This document shows, one piece after another, positions 25,001 to 38,324 of a stretch of 64,000 nucleotides of DNA. The position numbers and the translations under genes were made by a program. Each line of letters begins with the position of its first letter. Within the stretch, counting starts at the first letter, position 1. The notes below the pieces were generated by a model, which was not told the origin of the DNA, made no database searches, and was given only the letters and a program-made list of their open reading frames with translations. The stretch is taken from NCBI GenBank assembly GCA_948470475.1, contig OX419343.1, positions 26,312,378-26,376,377 of the forward strand, read 5' to 3'. The stretch is from Galaxea fascicularis (lineage: Eukaryota > Cnidaria > Anthozoa > Scleractinia > Euphylliidae).

Positions 25001-25693
25001 GGTGGTACCCATGGCTTTTATTGGGCACCTGTTCCGTTTCCGGAATGAAAGGAAGAATATTCCATTCAGTCTGCTCGACTAAAGGGAATAGCACAATAAA
25101 GAGAATATGGTTTGCGCGGAATACATACAACACGTCTTCCTTCGGGAAAACGTTTTGTCAGGAAATTGTGCCCGGCCCCGCCAAGCCCGTGATGTGGCTT
25201 CAGGCCGAGCTCTTTCCAGGCTATTCTGCGCCGTTGTGAAGTATTCCGCCAGGAGTTTAAAACAGTCAGGGTACTACTTTAAATGGGTACTATTCTGCTT
25301 ATTTGTTTTATCGTTATTTTTTATTTACTTGTTTTAATTACTTGATTTGCTTTTGCCTATCGTAATATTTCGCGATCATGCTAATAAAACGTTGTTGTTG
25401 CTTATTCCTATCCAGTGTAATTTTTTGTCGTGTTGCATTGAATTGTTTGTGAAAACATTTGTAAGGTAGTACACCAACTGACTTGATAACAATTTCCGTA
25501 CCCTCTCCTTACCCCTCTTCCCCAAAAAGAATTATTTCCATGTTCATTGTGTCTCATCGATATCAAAACTTAATTTCAATCTGTTGCGTGTGAGTTTTTA
25601 TCCGAGAATTAACTCTTTGACAGCTGCTTACGCTAAATCCCTCACGGATATCTTCCTCGAGCCCTCTTTGTTGACACGTTTTTAACACTGTCC
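16076..25693. other. Evx-Hox interval, middle part
   Basis: No recognisable coding exon. The only items I could pick out are the direct repeat GTGTTAATCCTTTGTT at about 17418 and 17448, a possible dispersed-repeat start near 18460 (AGGGGCGTAGCTAGCACG), and the decayed tRNA-like sequence near 24570 listed separately. Confidence 0.4.
24571..24640 (+). repeat. Decayed tRNA-like/SINE head
   Basis: An A-box-like CGGTTGATAGAGTGCTCG is followed by TGACAATCAGAAGATCAATGG, which resembles the anticodon arm and variable region of tRNA-derived SINEs. The B box is lost (GGACTCTAT in place of GGTTCGAAT). No body or tail could be recognised. Confidence 0.35.
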
Positions 25694-28600
25694 ATGAAAT
25701 CCGCTGTTTATTGTTCGCTTATTTATTTCATTACTGTTATCGCCTCTCTCCCTGTGGCTAAGTTGAAACTACAACTAAAGTATGTGTCAAGTGATGCTAA
25801 TGTTCACGACTTCAGAGAACATGCAATCAGGTCAGTTGCAACCGAATCTGAACAAAATATGCGCGACGGGGAAGAAAATAGACCTGGTTTTATAGAAAAT
25901 TTTCGTTTTCTTTCATTTCGTGACAGAAAATGGACGACAAATTAAAATTCGTGAATAAAAACGTTTTCAATTTTATCATCAAACTTCCTGAAACTTTGTC
26001 TGTTAAAGGATAATCCGCTTAATTAGAAAGTACTAAAAGGATTTGCTTTTTCACTGCGTTTAACCTTGCTTGAAACGGTCTCAGTTCTGCAGTGGAAACT
26101 TATCCAATTTGTAGAAATGGCAAGAGAGAGTAGAAACGCCCCCATGTCAATAGCTTTCAGGTGTCTTGAATCAACAGGAGAGTACGTTGTAATACATACC
26201 TTGCACAGGATAAACATTGCATCAAATATATAATGTTTTACGTACGACAACAGGAATTCTGATTGTGATGTCCCGGGCCCTAGTTTAGTCGTCACGTGAC
26301 TTTGCTACGTTGCGTTCTGATCAGGTATTTGTTTTGATGCCATGTGCTCAGTGCAACGTGGTTTTGTATCCGCTTTGACATGCTTCATACATCACAGTGA
26401 TCCAAACCGGTAATTAAGCAACATAGCCGTGAATAACTTCCCTATTTGCTGCAAAGATATTCTCCATGTACAAAGGCGTGTTTTGTTACGGTAACCCTAA
26501 CCTCGCGAGAAATTCAGCTACGTTCTCAGCGAAGTATACTTGTTAGTTGACTACAACGTTTCAAGGAATAATTAAAAATTAAAATTAATTACTCAAAGGA
26601 ATAATTAAGAATCGTTTTGCATTATGAACAATGTTGTAGTTGAAAGCTATTGAGGAGTTTGAGCTTTTCATCTAATTTGTACCAAATTGTTTGAAACATT
26701 CTTAGAAAACAGAAATTTAGGTCATTTCAAGACGTTTTTAAATCAGTCAGAAAATTCGCAATATAATTTTTGATGCGGAGGACGCTGATGTTGAGGGACC
26801 CTCCCTTGTCTCTCAAGTGGCAATTTACAAATTACAGGCAACTGTTATAGCTTCCACTTGTCATTATTTTGTAATTTCTGTAGTTTATTTCTCTCCGTCT
26901 TTCTATTCTTTTCCCCCGTAATTAAGCATTTATGAACTTGTCATTTTGACGACACAAAAAACGGCTGCGTGGGAGACTAAGTTAACTGTGGGTTATGCAG
27001 GATCACAAATTGTTAAACTACTGAATAAAAATTACAGATTTTGTGTTGTTGTAGTCGTTTGGAAAAACCAACAATGAGCAATTATATTGTTTTACGGTAT
27101 TATAACAAACATGGATCGGATCATATTGACTTTATTACTTTAGTTCAGTATGAGAAGTAAAAATACCGCTCTTATGCCAGTATTGTTATCGGCACTAGGC
27201 ACCTTTCACTCTTTTTAAATGAGAACCTTCGCGTGGTAAACCGCAATACGCTGGGTATAAGCCAACATGAGGGAGCCATAGAAAAGTGTCAGTGAAGTGA
27301 TTCGATGACTCCCCTTAATCCTTTAATCTAATCAAAGAACTCCCCGGGATGTGTATTTCTAACAGGATGTTGTAATTGTACAATAATAATTCAATTACAA
27401 TTAATTTGTACCACGCTAACTGAGCTTCTCAGTCTGTGGTTGCTTTTACATTTTCACCCTAAAACTATCAGAAGCCTAGACAGTGAGATCGCATCCATAT
27501 AATTCAGTTAAAGGTGACTACAGATTTTTGAAGACTTTCATGGCATAACTTGCATACCTACGTCCTCACAGATTCGATTTTGTCTCTTTCATTTTTTTTT
27601 CTGTGCAAACAAGTCTTTACAGATGTCTTTGCAAACAAAGGATACAAAACAGGGCCAAACTAGTACACGGTGTTGGTGTGAACCCGACTGTATTGTAAGC
27701 GGGTTCTGCAGGAGAGGCAGTTGTGATAAGCTACAATAGGTATCCTCAGCGGAAACCAACTAAGAATCTTATACCTTAAACTTCGAAGCTGCAATTCTAA
27801 AGTATTTTTGGCAACGTTTTTGTGAAGTAGACTAAAGAGAATCCTAACCACCTTTTAGGTTTAATGTCTGATACCTCAGGTTACAACTGGTTCGAACCTT
27901 TGACAGAACATTCGACATCTGTTCAACAACAAACTGCTCCATTTGTGCAATCATGATGTGGAGGACTCGGTGAAGTGTATGAATGCTTCTATATACTACA
28001 GCCATCAGGCTCCCCTCCTTTCAACAACATCAAACGTATTACAGAGGACTCATTTTAACTTAAAACTTATATGTAACTTATATGAGAGAAGAGGTGTACA
28101 GCACAACGCTCTTCTCTGACGGGGCTTAAACCGCCTTTAATTTTTGTTCTGGTACAACTCTATGGGAATAAGGCCTGGGAAAGTGTAAAGACACCTTTCT
28201 TTAGGCCGATTATAAACGTCATATTTTTGATAAAAACACCTTTATGTCGTTTCAGCTGAACTGTTTTTGCATTTTCCCTAGACATTCTTGTGGTTTTTAA
28301 TAAGCGTCATCACTTCAAGAGATTACGAACACGAGGAGACCAAAGCTTAATTCCTTCTCTCAACGTTTAACCTTGTCACCCCCATGAACGACGTCAAAAA
28401 GAAAACTACCAAAAACCGTACCAATAAAGTAGAACCGCAAGAAAAAAAAACTGCTTGAGAGCTTTCATTTCGATGGTCATAGACGGTCATTAGGACATGG
28501 TCAAAATTTAAAGCTGACTATGTCAACTCGATTCATTTGTTGAACAAAGGGTTAAATTAAATAATCCAATTTGTAAATTCTTCTCATGCATTGTGCAAAA

Positions 28601-30009
28601 GGTTTCGATGTTTTTACCATATCTACACAGATTATCTTGAATGTATTTGACCCCCAGAGCACAGCTGATTTGGTTGCTGGTACAAAAAAATTCCACTGAA
28701 TTTAATGGATCCACGATGTCTCGTGTTGAATGTTTTAAGTTATGTCTTTAGATACTATATTTCGTGATAGTTTTGGTTTTCAGTCTGGTATTTAAGCTTG
28801 CGTTTTTCCACTTATTTAACTCAGTGTGAAATTTTGCTAATCATATCAAGCATTTATTTTAGCCGCATGGGAGACAGTTATTTTATCATATTTTAACTTC
28901 CTTGTCACATTGTTAACGCCATTTAATACAGAATTTTTCACACCGTGTTACGTTCTTTCATTTTTCAGTTAAATCAAGCGTTTTATGAACAGTAGTGTTC
29001 ACCATGTATGTTCGTGCGATAACTTCAACATAAGCTGTTTTCCTTCATTTTGGCCCTGAATTTGACCCTTATCCGCCTATTAGCTTTTCAGACTCTTATC
29101 GGAAGCTTTGTCAGTTGATATTGTCGCGGTATTCAATTAGTGTCATCAAAGTTTATCACATGAATCCGTCTTACATTCATTACAGAAGCTTTTGATCACG
29201 GCAGGGCGACACTACAGATGCCTTTTCTTATATTTTTAACCGGCTCTGGTCCTCACAAAAGTGTTAAATATTTGCTGGAAAGCTCTAAGAACTGCATAAT
29301 CCGCAGCAATGTCCACAGATGGTCATAACGGTGGGTAGATTACTAGATTGAGTTTTTTGATACTAGTCTAGCGTTGATGTATGCTCGGGATGCGACTAGC
29401 TTTTTCCAAACCCAATTCATTAGAACTGTGAGCAGTAAATTCCCGACCCTTCACACTACTGAAGTAATTTAACCCCGTCGTTGAGTTGACTTGAAAGCAT
29501 TCATAAACTCAAACCATCTCGTGTCACTCCCAAGTTCAACTGTAACAGACCAACGAAGCTAGCAAAGTTTGGCAACCGAAGTAACTGACACCATAATTGT
29601 TCATGTATCTGCTTCTTGCCAGACACCATAGTATATACTTAGAATGGACACAACCTCGATAATTTCCTTGCTTTTTTATTCCTGTTCTTAACTGTAGATG
29701 ATAGAAATCTATAACTCATAGAAAGAACGCTAAAACAGTCGTCATGTATTGATTCGTCATGGACTTTGTAGCTTCCATTGTTGTTCGTTTGGTAGGCCAT
29801 TCTGCCCCTGTTTTTCCACCATCACTGCTCAGCGGCTTTTTATTTCATTTCCTAGGATTTATGCTTCTTGTAACGATCCTAAATGTGAAAGAGGGGACAA
29901 ACTAGACAACAATTTCGCTAACAAGGCTCTCGTGCACAAAACTGACTGTAATGAATGTATCGCAAATGGGTGTGCCCTAGTTCAGGAACTGGCGGGCTAT
30001 TCCTGTTGA
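25694..30009 (+). CDS. Candidate small secreted Cys-rich protein
   Basis: Hypothetical two-exon gene of unknown family. Exon 1 (25694-25830) starts with a true ATG and encodes MKSAVYCSLIYFITVIASLP, a typical signal peptide, then a charged stretch ending at ATCAG|GTCAGT (phase 2). Exon 2 (29856-30009) follows the acceptor TTTATTTCATTTCCTAG|G in the matching phase and ends in TGA. The joined product is 96 aa. The exon-2 part has six cysteines spaced C-x4-C-x20-C-x2-C-x4-C-x10-C, the last one at the C-terminus. The DCNECIANGC segment faintly resembles the core of PAN/apple domains. The intron would be about 4.0 kb. Pairing of these exons is inferred only from phase, strand and the secretory logic. 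It is unrelated to the neighbouring homeobox genes and on the opposite strand. Confidence 0.3.
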
Positions 30010-33000
30010 CAGTTTTCACGCAGCAAAGAGAATCCTGCCTCCAGGGAATCAATTGTCTATCTTAGCTTTCGACAACTCACAGTTTCTAAACTTAACTTGT
30101 TATCGAGTAAAGTTTTGGTTGTACGTATGATCTTCTGGTACCTTCTAGTTGGTGTCAACATTAGGTCATAAGAACAGTTCTCAGTTTTGCTTTTGGCAAG
30201 ACCACTAAGTTGCGCTTTTACTTGGCGCTATTACTTCCCTATCAGTATCCCTTTGGTGTACAGTGGTTGTAGGTTTTGCGTGTGGGTGAACTTCTTATGT
30301 GCGCCCATTTATTCAAGTAAACCATTAGTACTTTCCTCTGATGTTATTGCTTGTTGATGCTTTGCTAAAGCGGGTCTAGGTTTTGAATCCATAACTATTT
30401 CAAGTGCGCTAGCACTGAGCAGTACTTTTATGATCAGCTGTATATTCACAGTCTTATGAAGTGGTACTCTTCAAGAGTGACTGACTGTTTACGGAAAGGC
30501 GCTATCTTTGAACAAAAAGCCAGCAAGTAGTGATGAACACTAAGGATTTGATTTTAGGGTTCGTCATTTAGATTAAACTGATTGAACCATGGTCGTCTTT
30601 GTGGTTCTGTGGAATCGTACAGCGCTCAAATCAAAACCGTTGAACTGCAATTTCCAATTCAGTCATTTGTCCGTTGGTATTCTTGAGGGAAGGGTTTCTA
30701 CGTTCACCGGGACCTGCAGTTTGGCAGAATTTCTACCTCTACCACAAAAGTTAAATTTTGTCGCATCACAGTTGGATTAGTGGTTTTCCTGTTGTTTGTT
30801 CTCCTTTCGTTGTATGCGCGCGTGCGCATGTCTTCAAACAAGTTTGTTTCGTGGGCAAAGGACTTTTAGCGCATGTCAGGTTTGACACAATTGCCTCTTG
30901 TGTCAGGACCCTAAAGGATCTCAGCAGAATTGCCTGGTATGAATAACCCCAGCAATAATACTTTTATTTTTCAGATTTATCCGACCCTAAAGAGTGGACA
31001 ATCAACCTTTTTAACAATGTGACAAGTCTGTTATGTCCAAATGTATCTGTGGAATTGTTCAGCTTGAATCAGTCGACCTGATAATCGTAGTCGAGAACTC
31101 AGTGATAAACCTGGGGTGAAACATATGCAGTGGACAAAAATGGCCGAGGTAAGCACACATTTCAAAATACCATAACTTAATCTGTGTAAAGGATTTTTTT
31201 GTAATGGTTTCTACTTCTAATACTGTTTGATCTCAATTAAGAGACTCTAAGCTGTTTCCTAAATTATCCTCCGTATCCTTGGTTTTAAAAGCTTTATCAT
31301 CGTGTGTTTGGTAAAAGTTACAAACACCTCAAAACATCGGAATTACGGAATTTGCCTGGTTAATTAGAACGAGAGAATGTGCTTATTTTTCAAATTAAAC
31401 TTAGAGGGTTACTTTACTCGGTTTTGTTTTTTGTATGTGGAAATCAGCTCCCCAATCTGAGTTTTAAATTTTCCAAGTTTAACCTGCAGCAAATCCCTGA
31501 GGTTGTAAAATCAAACCTTGATAACTGGTCGTAATTTTTGAGTCAATGATCAAGCCAGAACGAGGTACACTACTCAAACATTTCTCAAACGAGTATTAAG
31601 ATTAAATCTGGAAATAGGATTATCTCACCCGCAGGGCATGCAAATAGTGGCTTGTACAATCATGAGTCATTGATTGTTGATCTCTGGTCAAAGAAAAATG
31701 AACCAAATTAATTGAACTTGCAAGCAAACCCTTGAGTTTGGTCCACTTGGTTTTTGACTTCAGTTTTATTTTTTGAGAAACAGGGGAATTACATCTACAT
31801 CTTCATCTGAAGGGATTCAAACATTTGAATACAATCAGTGTGGGTCTACACTCACACCTTAATTAAAGCGGTACTGTTAATTCCGCTGTCACACGAAATG
31901 ACTTTTGATTTCTGTAGATGTCTACTGAAATTTTCTGCAGCTACTTCACCGTATTGCAACCGTATTTATAATGGAGGCTAGTTTCCTACTCGTGAACCAC
32001 AGGCAGTTTAAGTTGAAGTGAATTTCAAGCAGTTTCAAAAGTGTGCCTAATTAACTCGAGCTGGATCAAGAAATTAGCATAAATGATCAGTAGCGTGCCT
32101 CATTCACTTCAGTATTATGCTCGTCAATCTATTTCCAAATGGTCTGAAGATGACAGAAGATTCTGTCGAATCATGTTTTTAAAAAACACTGTTATTTCCA
32201 AATGCCGTTTGAAGACAAATATCGTTAAATGATTTTGTTGTATTCGTTACTGGACTAATAAAACGTTTTTCTTGCATTTCAGCTGATAAACTTTGGTGTT
32301 AACTGCTCCACGATATCAGACGGGACTGGAAAGCCGAGAGCTCTAAACCCACATTATTGTGATGACTAGAGAATGAATTTTATTCTCTTATAAACGGTTT
32401 TGAAGTGAGAGGCGGGAACTACAGCCGAGTTATCATGAGTAAGGTTGCAGAATAATTAGCTTTCCATAGTGTCCAAGTCAGTTGAGCTAGAATGAAATAG
32501 TGTAAGGGATGTGATAGTTAATTGATGAACTCATAAATTACAAACCGAATTGAGGCCGATCGGACCAGAAACAATTTTTGTCGGTGAATTTTAGCAATAA
32601 CCCGAAAAAGCATAGTTGATGAGCATAGTTTTGCATTTCAACAACAGTTACACCAGATGCAGCTTGTTTGAAAAATTTTATTGTCCCTAAACGATATTCT
32701 AGGCGGTTAATTTTGCTCTGAACGTCTACAACCGGAAAAGACGAGAAATTTGATCATGCATGAATCGAGCGTCTGCCGATGAACAAATTTAGTTTTGAGT
32801 GAACGATCTACTTGCAAAGCATCTCAGTTTCTTAGGGAAGTTCTAATCGTTATATTTGTTTGAGAAAAATCCTTAAGGGATTCGGCAAGTTTGTTTCGCT
32901 TTAAATCAACACATAACAATGCTGTACTTTGTTATGGCTTTTTACCGTTAGTGGCCTTATGAGTGGTTCATGTATCTTTGACGCCATTTTGGATCCAGTG

Positions 33001-36000
33001 TTCACAAAGAAGACTGAAAACGAGTTTGTTGCTATGACAAGTTTTGGCGCGAAAGTGCTCTTGTGGAGGTCAATACCTGTTTGAAAAAGATAGCAGACTA
33101 AGAAATTTATTTTTAACGAATCAGTTTCAGCATTGATACCTAATACATTGTCGATTTAATTTCAAAACGAGGTCCGCAATTGACTGAAGAAGTCACAAGG
33201 AAGTTCTTTTTCTCGTGTTTTCGTCTTTCGAGTTAGCTAAAGAAACTTAACTGGTTTTGAATGAACATGAGTAATTCATTCTTTCAGCGTGGCCATGGTT
33301 TTAATTTCTATATATCGGTCTTAAATTGCATGCAGTTTTTCAGAATCTCAGATTTCAGACACATCACAAGATCCTACTAGAAGCCGCGTTTCTATAGTTA
33401 CGAATGCCACGGTGAGCTTATCTCCTTATTTAGAACAGAAAGTGTCGGGGGAGTGTACCCACGTGACATCCATTGGCACCTCAATGAAGGAGGATAATTA
33501 ATTACGTATTTATTAGATTTATTTCAAGATCTTGAGACAACAAGGAGCCAAATTTCACGTCTGATGTTTATGTAAAGGCCCGCTATTTTCCGGATTTATG
33601 ATTGCTTTCCTTAAATAGCCACTCAATGGAATTCGATCAGCTATTCTCAAGTGCACTGTGGAAAAAGTAAATTTCGTCCTCGAGTTTTGTAACAACGACA
33701 AAATTATTTAAGACATTTCTCAAGGGAGGAAAACAGATAATATTGCTCACTAGTGCTTAGCTGAAATTTTTCATGAACTTTGATTTCGGATTCTCGCGAA
33801 GATGAAAGGGTAATCCTTTATTTTGGCGTCTTTATCGTAACCAACAGAATTTTTTCATAGATTGGTCGCTTGATTAGTACGTCAACTGAGGTGCAATTTT
33901 TTCAGACGGAATGTCCCCAGCTATTCATACACAGGAAATTGCAGATAAGCATGGAAAATCCTCTTGAAATGCTTTGATTGAGTTCTCTTTTCAATAAATG
34001 TGAGCGGTCAGATAGGAGAAATAACGTTCCAAGACTGTTAAAACTCATTATCAAACTATTAGCAAGCGTTTGCTCCACAAACAAGTCATCTTAGGTCTCA
34101 GTGGATTTGAGAGTTTTCAATTTATTTTGTAAATGATGTGAACTACTTCTACTGGAAAATAGACTTCATTGTTTAACTGAACTAGATTTCCGTGAAAAGG
34201 TAAATGGGATAACAGTTTATTATTTCTAGATATACACAAACACAGATGGTGTTAAGAGATACATTGCTATGGAGGCGACGAAGCCGAATTCTGTCTGACA
34301 TTTAAAATGGGTGACATTCATTTGCATGATTCCTCAGGGTCTTAGTGACCGATCTACAGCAGTTAGCAGTAGCAGTTGCAATGCCGCCCTGACAATAGTT
34401 GTCTTCAAAATTTTTCTGTGCTGAGATTATTATAGAGATTAACTAACATTTCTCTATGGAATGATTTTAACGAACTCTAAAACCCTACGGTTGTTTTTTG
34501 TCGATCACTTGTCAAGAAAGTTGTTAGATTTATTCTTTGACAATCTTAGAGCGTACAGATGTACTTTCTGAGTGATGTTGCTGTTATTTACCGGTGTGAC
34601 ACGATCGCGTAGGGTTGAATAGAGGGCAAAGTACAACTCGGAACGTTGAATAAAAACTAAACTGTGCAATATGTAGAGATTCTATTCCTTTGAAAAACTT
34701 TGCATGTTTTGAAATTGTTTTAGACGCATATATTTTGCACCAGGAACTGTTTGTCTGTCAAAGGGTTGCGACAAACCCAAAAAAATCCATTAATTGCCAT
34801 TAGAACTGTCGTGAGAATGATTTATGATTTCTCAATTTCCTTTTGGATAGCATGCTGGTTTGCTTATGTCGCCAAAATACAACCTTGTGTTTGAAAATCC
34901 TCACGTTCGCTTAGTGACCTAAATAATTTTGTAATTTTCTTGCTCTGTGTTGAGAAATATTGTAGTCTAGGACGAAGCTCAAACTCCAGCAATTCTGGTC
35001 AAAATGGAGCCCTCATCCGAGTACTGAAGAGTTTCATGTAAACACCTAAAGTCTGGACGAAGAGCTCTGAAGAAGACACTCGGCCGAAATTCCGCAAAGC
35101 TTAACAAGCATGTAAGCATGTCAATATGCGTAACTTATGACAGTTTTTCTGTTTAGACCAAAGTGCGTTATCAGTCCACCCTACCTCTAGTTTGAAGCCA
35201 AATTGGTTCTACTGTTCAAACGTGTTGAGTATAAAATTCTAAATTGTGACCATAGCAATCACATTTACAGCCAGAAATTTCTTGAAGTTTTTTTTTTGTT
35301 GCTTTCAGTTTTTTGGTGAAACGTAGTTGCTGCTTAATCTGTTCAATTTTGTGTTTATGGGTATTATGAATGATACGGTGCCGGTGCGCGGCGCCATAGG
35401 ATCTATGAGCTATAATTCTGCGCAACCCGCGGTGAATGTGTTTTTGCTGTTCAGTTGATTCGTTTTAAGAGTGTTCTTAGCTGAATGCAATGTCTCTTCC
35501 ATTAGATGCTTAAGGGACTGATGTTTTCATTAGTGTAACAGTAATTATTCGTGAACTTATTGTCTAAACGTACATTCAATATGAAGTCGCCGAGCCAGCT
35601 CGTAAATAAACTCCTCAGATGTGTAAAGCATAGTTTTGCAAATAACTCGCTAAAATCCCTCTCTTAAGCTCAGTAAAACACTCATCTGTACTGGTATTTG
35701 AAGAAACGATTAGTTGTGCTAATTACGGATGACCTATAAACAAATCAAAGCATTTAACAAGTCGCTCTAAACTGTCGTTTTTGACTGTAAGTGAAAGTGG
35801 GCCTCTGAAAGCAAACCTCACGTCTCCCTCTATCAAGAGCACGGTTCAGTTCTTAAACAAACAGAAAACTGATCCATTAAATTTGTTTTGAAATACGAAT
35901 TGTGTTCTATTGTTCTGCTTCTATTTTAAAACTTGATTTGAAAGAGTTAGTTTTGCTTTCTTAAAAGTAATCTTTCGATCCAATTATATTGTGTGCAGAA

Positions 36001-38324
36001 CAAGTATGTGGAGCTTACTCCAATATAGAAACGGAAATTTTAATCACTTGTTACAAGTTGGTTCAGTGAAGTTATAAACAGTGTCTATAATTGTTCAGCT
36101 GTCGATGGTATGTGTTGTTTAATAGAATCTATAATTGAGAACGATTTCAAACACTAGAAAACCAGAGACTCACAGCCCTATCTACATCTAAAGTGATACG
36201 CGCCCACCCTTCGACCTCTGATGAGATTCTTCATGAGTTTTTGTTTTCAAGATATAAAAAGGTTTCGTTGATTTATTCTTATTTATTATGACGCTCTGAT
36301 TATGTGGATCACTTCTTTTAAATAAGTCGTCTTTGTACCTTAAAAAAGGTACCGGTGCATAAATCGAACGGCCTCTGAAAAAATGGAGTTCATTAATTAA
36401 ATGTTACAATCCATTCAAAAACAGGCTACCAAAAGTCTTAAACTTTTACTGTCCACCGTTATGAATTATTCAACAGTAGAAAGAATTACACTGAATTTCA
36501 TAATTATAATTATTATAAATCGTTGCTTTGTAGCTGGGTATAAAGGTAGTTAGTTGCGCAAAACAGGCCATGTCAACTTCGATGATTTACGAGCTGTTTG
36601 TGTAGCCGGATTACTGTCTTCCTCGGTGAAGGTTTAGACAATATTCTCTTTTACAATATAAAATGTAGGAAGCAAAGTAGTTTGCATAGCTTAGAACCCT
36701 TAGTTTATCCGCCGAAACTTTTAAAGTGGAACTATTTTAAGCAATGAGTGTGTAATAAACGTTGTTTGGTTGAAAATCTTTGTGTTTCTGGTTCCCGGGA
36801 TCTGGTTATTAGGGCAACAACAAACCATCCGTTACGTTTCTTTGACTAACCAAGAAGACCTGTTGTAAACATTTTTTCATTATTTCGTATTATTTCTTCA
36901 TAATGAGAAACGAACTGTTGCTTCCTTTGTTAGGTGTTGATGCACTTTTGGCAATAGACAAGATGGCCGCCGTTAGATTTTCAGTGATTTATTAGTTGTG
37001 ACACTCTTCAGACAAGCGTCTTCAACGCACGCTAAAAGTATTCGATATAGTATTAGAAGCTTTTAATTTGAAAATTAAAAGCTCCCTAAGGAAATAATTG
37101 TACAAGGATAAGCGGAAATAGCTACAAAAGAAGTGTCATAGACTGAATTTGAACTAAACCGAGGAATTTCCATGAAGAAACTATCATTAAGGAGAGCTGT
37201 TTTGAAGTCCGCGATTGCAATTTTTCGAAGCAGGAGTTAACGATTCAGTTAAAAAAAACCATACCTATTTTAGAAGGAACTGCAGAAATAGAAACTCTTT
37301 TTCATCAACGAGTTACCTTTACCGAGAGCTATAAACATGAAATCAAATTTTACTGTTAAGGCGATCATGCCATCCGCTTCTTTGGTGACTAACTCGGACA
37401 ACGAAGAATGCTTCTATGTCACTTTTAATTGACATTAATTTCGTATTGAGAACATGAACTTAGTTTCCTTCCTTTTTACGGTTTTAGACGGTAGAAAAAC
37501 GAGGATATGTGCAATTACAAAAACGACAACAGACAGCAGCGCGCCACACATAAAGTCCAATGGCAAACTGCATGCGGCAGTCGTATCGTGCAGTGACACA
37601 ACTGCGGCTCATGCAAGAATAGAACAGAAAGACGGCAAAATTTAGCAACAACATTGTTTATTTCTAACGAAACAATTCAAATTATCTTTACCTTTGAACG
37701 GCAGAGGGTTTTGTCAATGATTATAAAACAGAAACAAATGCACTTGAAGAGAAGCGTCTTCGAGGCTGATGAAGTGTTGGAATGTCACTAACAAGACTGC
37801 TGGAAACTAGGGAAGGTGAAATTTTCTCGACTCCGCTCTCTTCAAGCCCAGAGGGAGACTTACTAGAAATTTGCACGAATTAAAATGTGCATTTATAATA
37901 ATAAAAACTTATGAAACAACTGGTTCTTTTTCCTAAGCGGCCACTTAAGAGTAAAGATTGAATATTTGTACATTTCTCGCCGCCTGGTTGGCAACGAGCG
38001 AAAATTATGTGCAATAAATAACATCTTATGTCTTGGAACTCTGCTGAGTACAAGAGCAAGGCACAACACGTTTCACACCTTTAACAAAGAGAAGGAAATT
38101 TGGTGTCGATTAGGTTTTTCAGATGGATTAACAGCGGATTAGAAACGCGTAAAAAGGCGGAAAGGCAGTTATCTGCTCTAACAAGAGTTCCTTCGATTAA
38201 ATAACGTTTCTACAGCACCATTTTAACAATTAACTGACATACCGCAAATGTCCTTGGAAAGTTAACTCGGAGCCTAGCGTTACGCGCAAGATTCCTCGTG
38301 TTTGTACAAGGTATTTTCTCCGCA
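30010..38324. other. Evx-Hox interval, right part
   Basis: This stretch lies 3' of the PG2-like Hox gene and should hold its 3' UTR at the right-hand end. No gene or clear mobile element recognised. A phrase near 35067 (CTGAAGAAGACACTCGGCCG) resembles sequences I associate with LINE or Penelope-like elements, but nothing around it confirms that. Confidence 0.4.

Noticed and set aside
35060..35095. CTGAAGA...CGAAA, reminiscent of a hammerhead ribozyme core in Penelope-like elements
   Set aside because: No stem II can be drawn within the loop and no stem III partner or cleavage triplet is placed correctly. No reverse transcriptase or GIY-YIG remnant is nearby.
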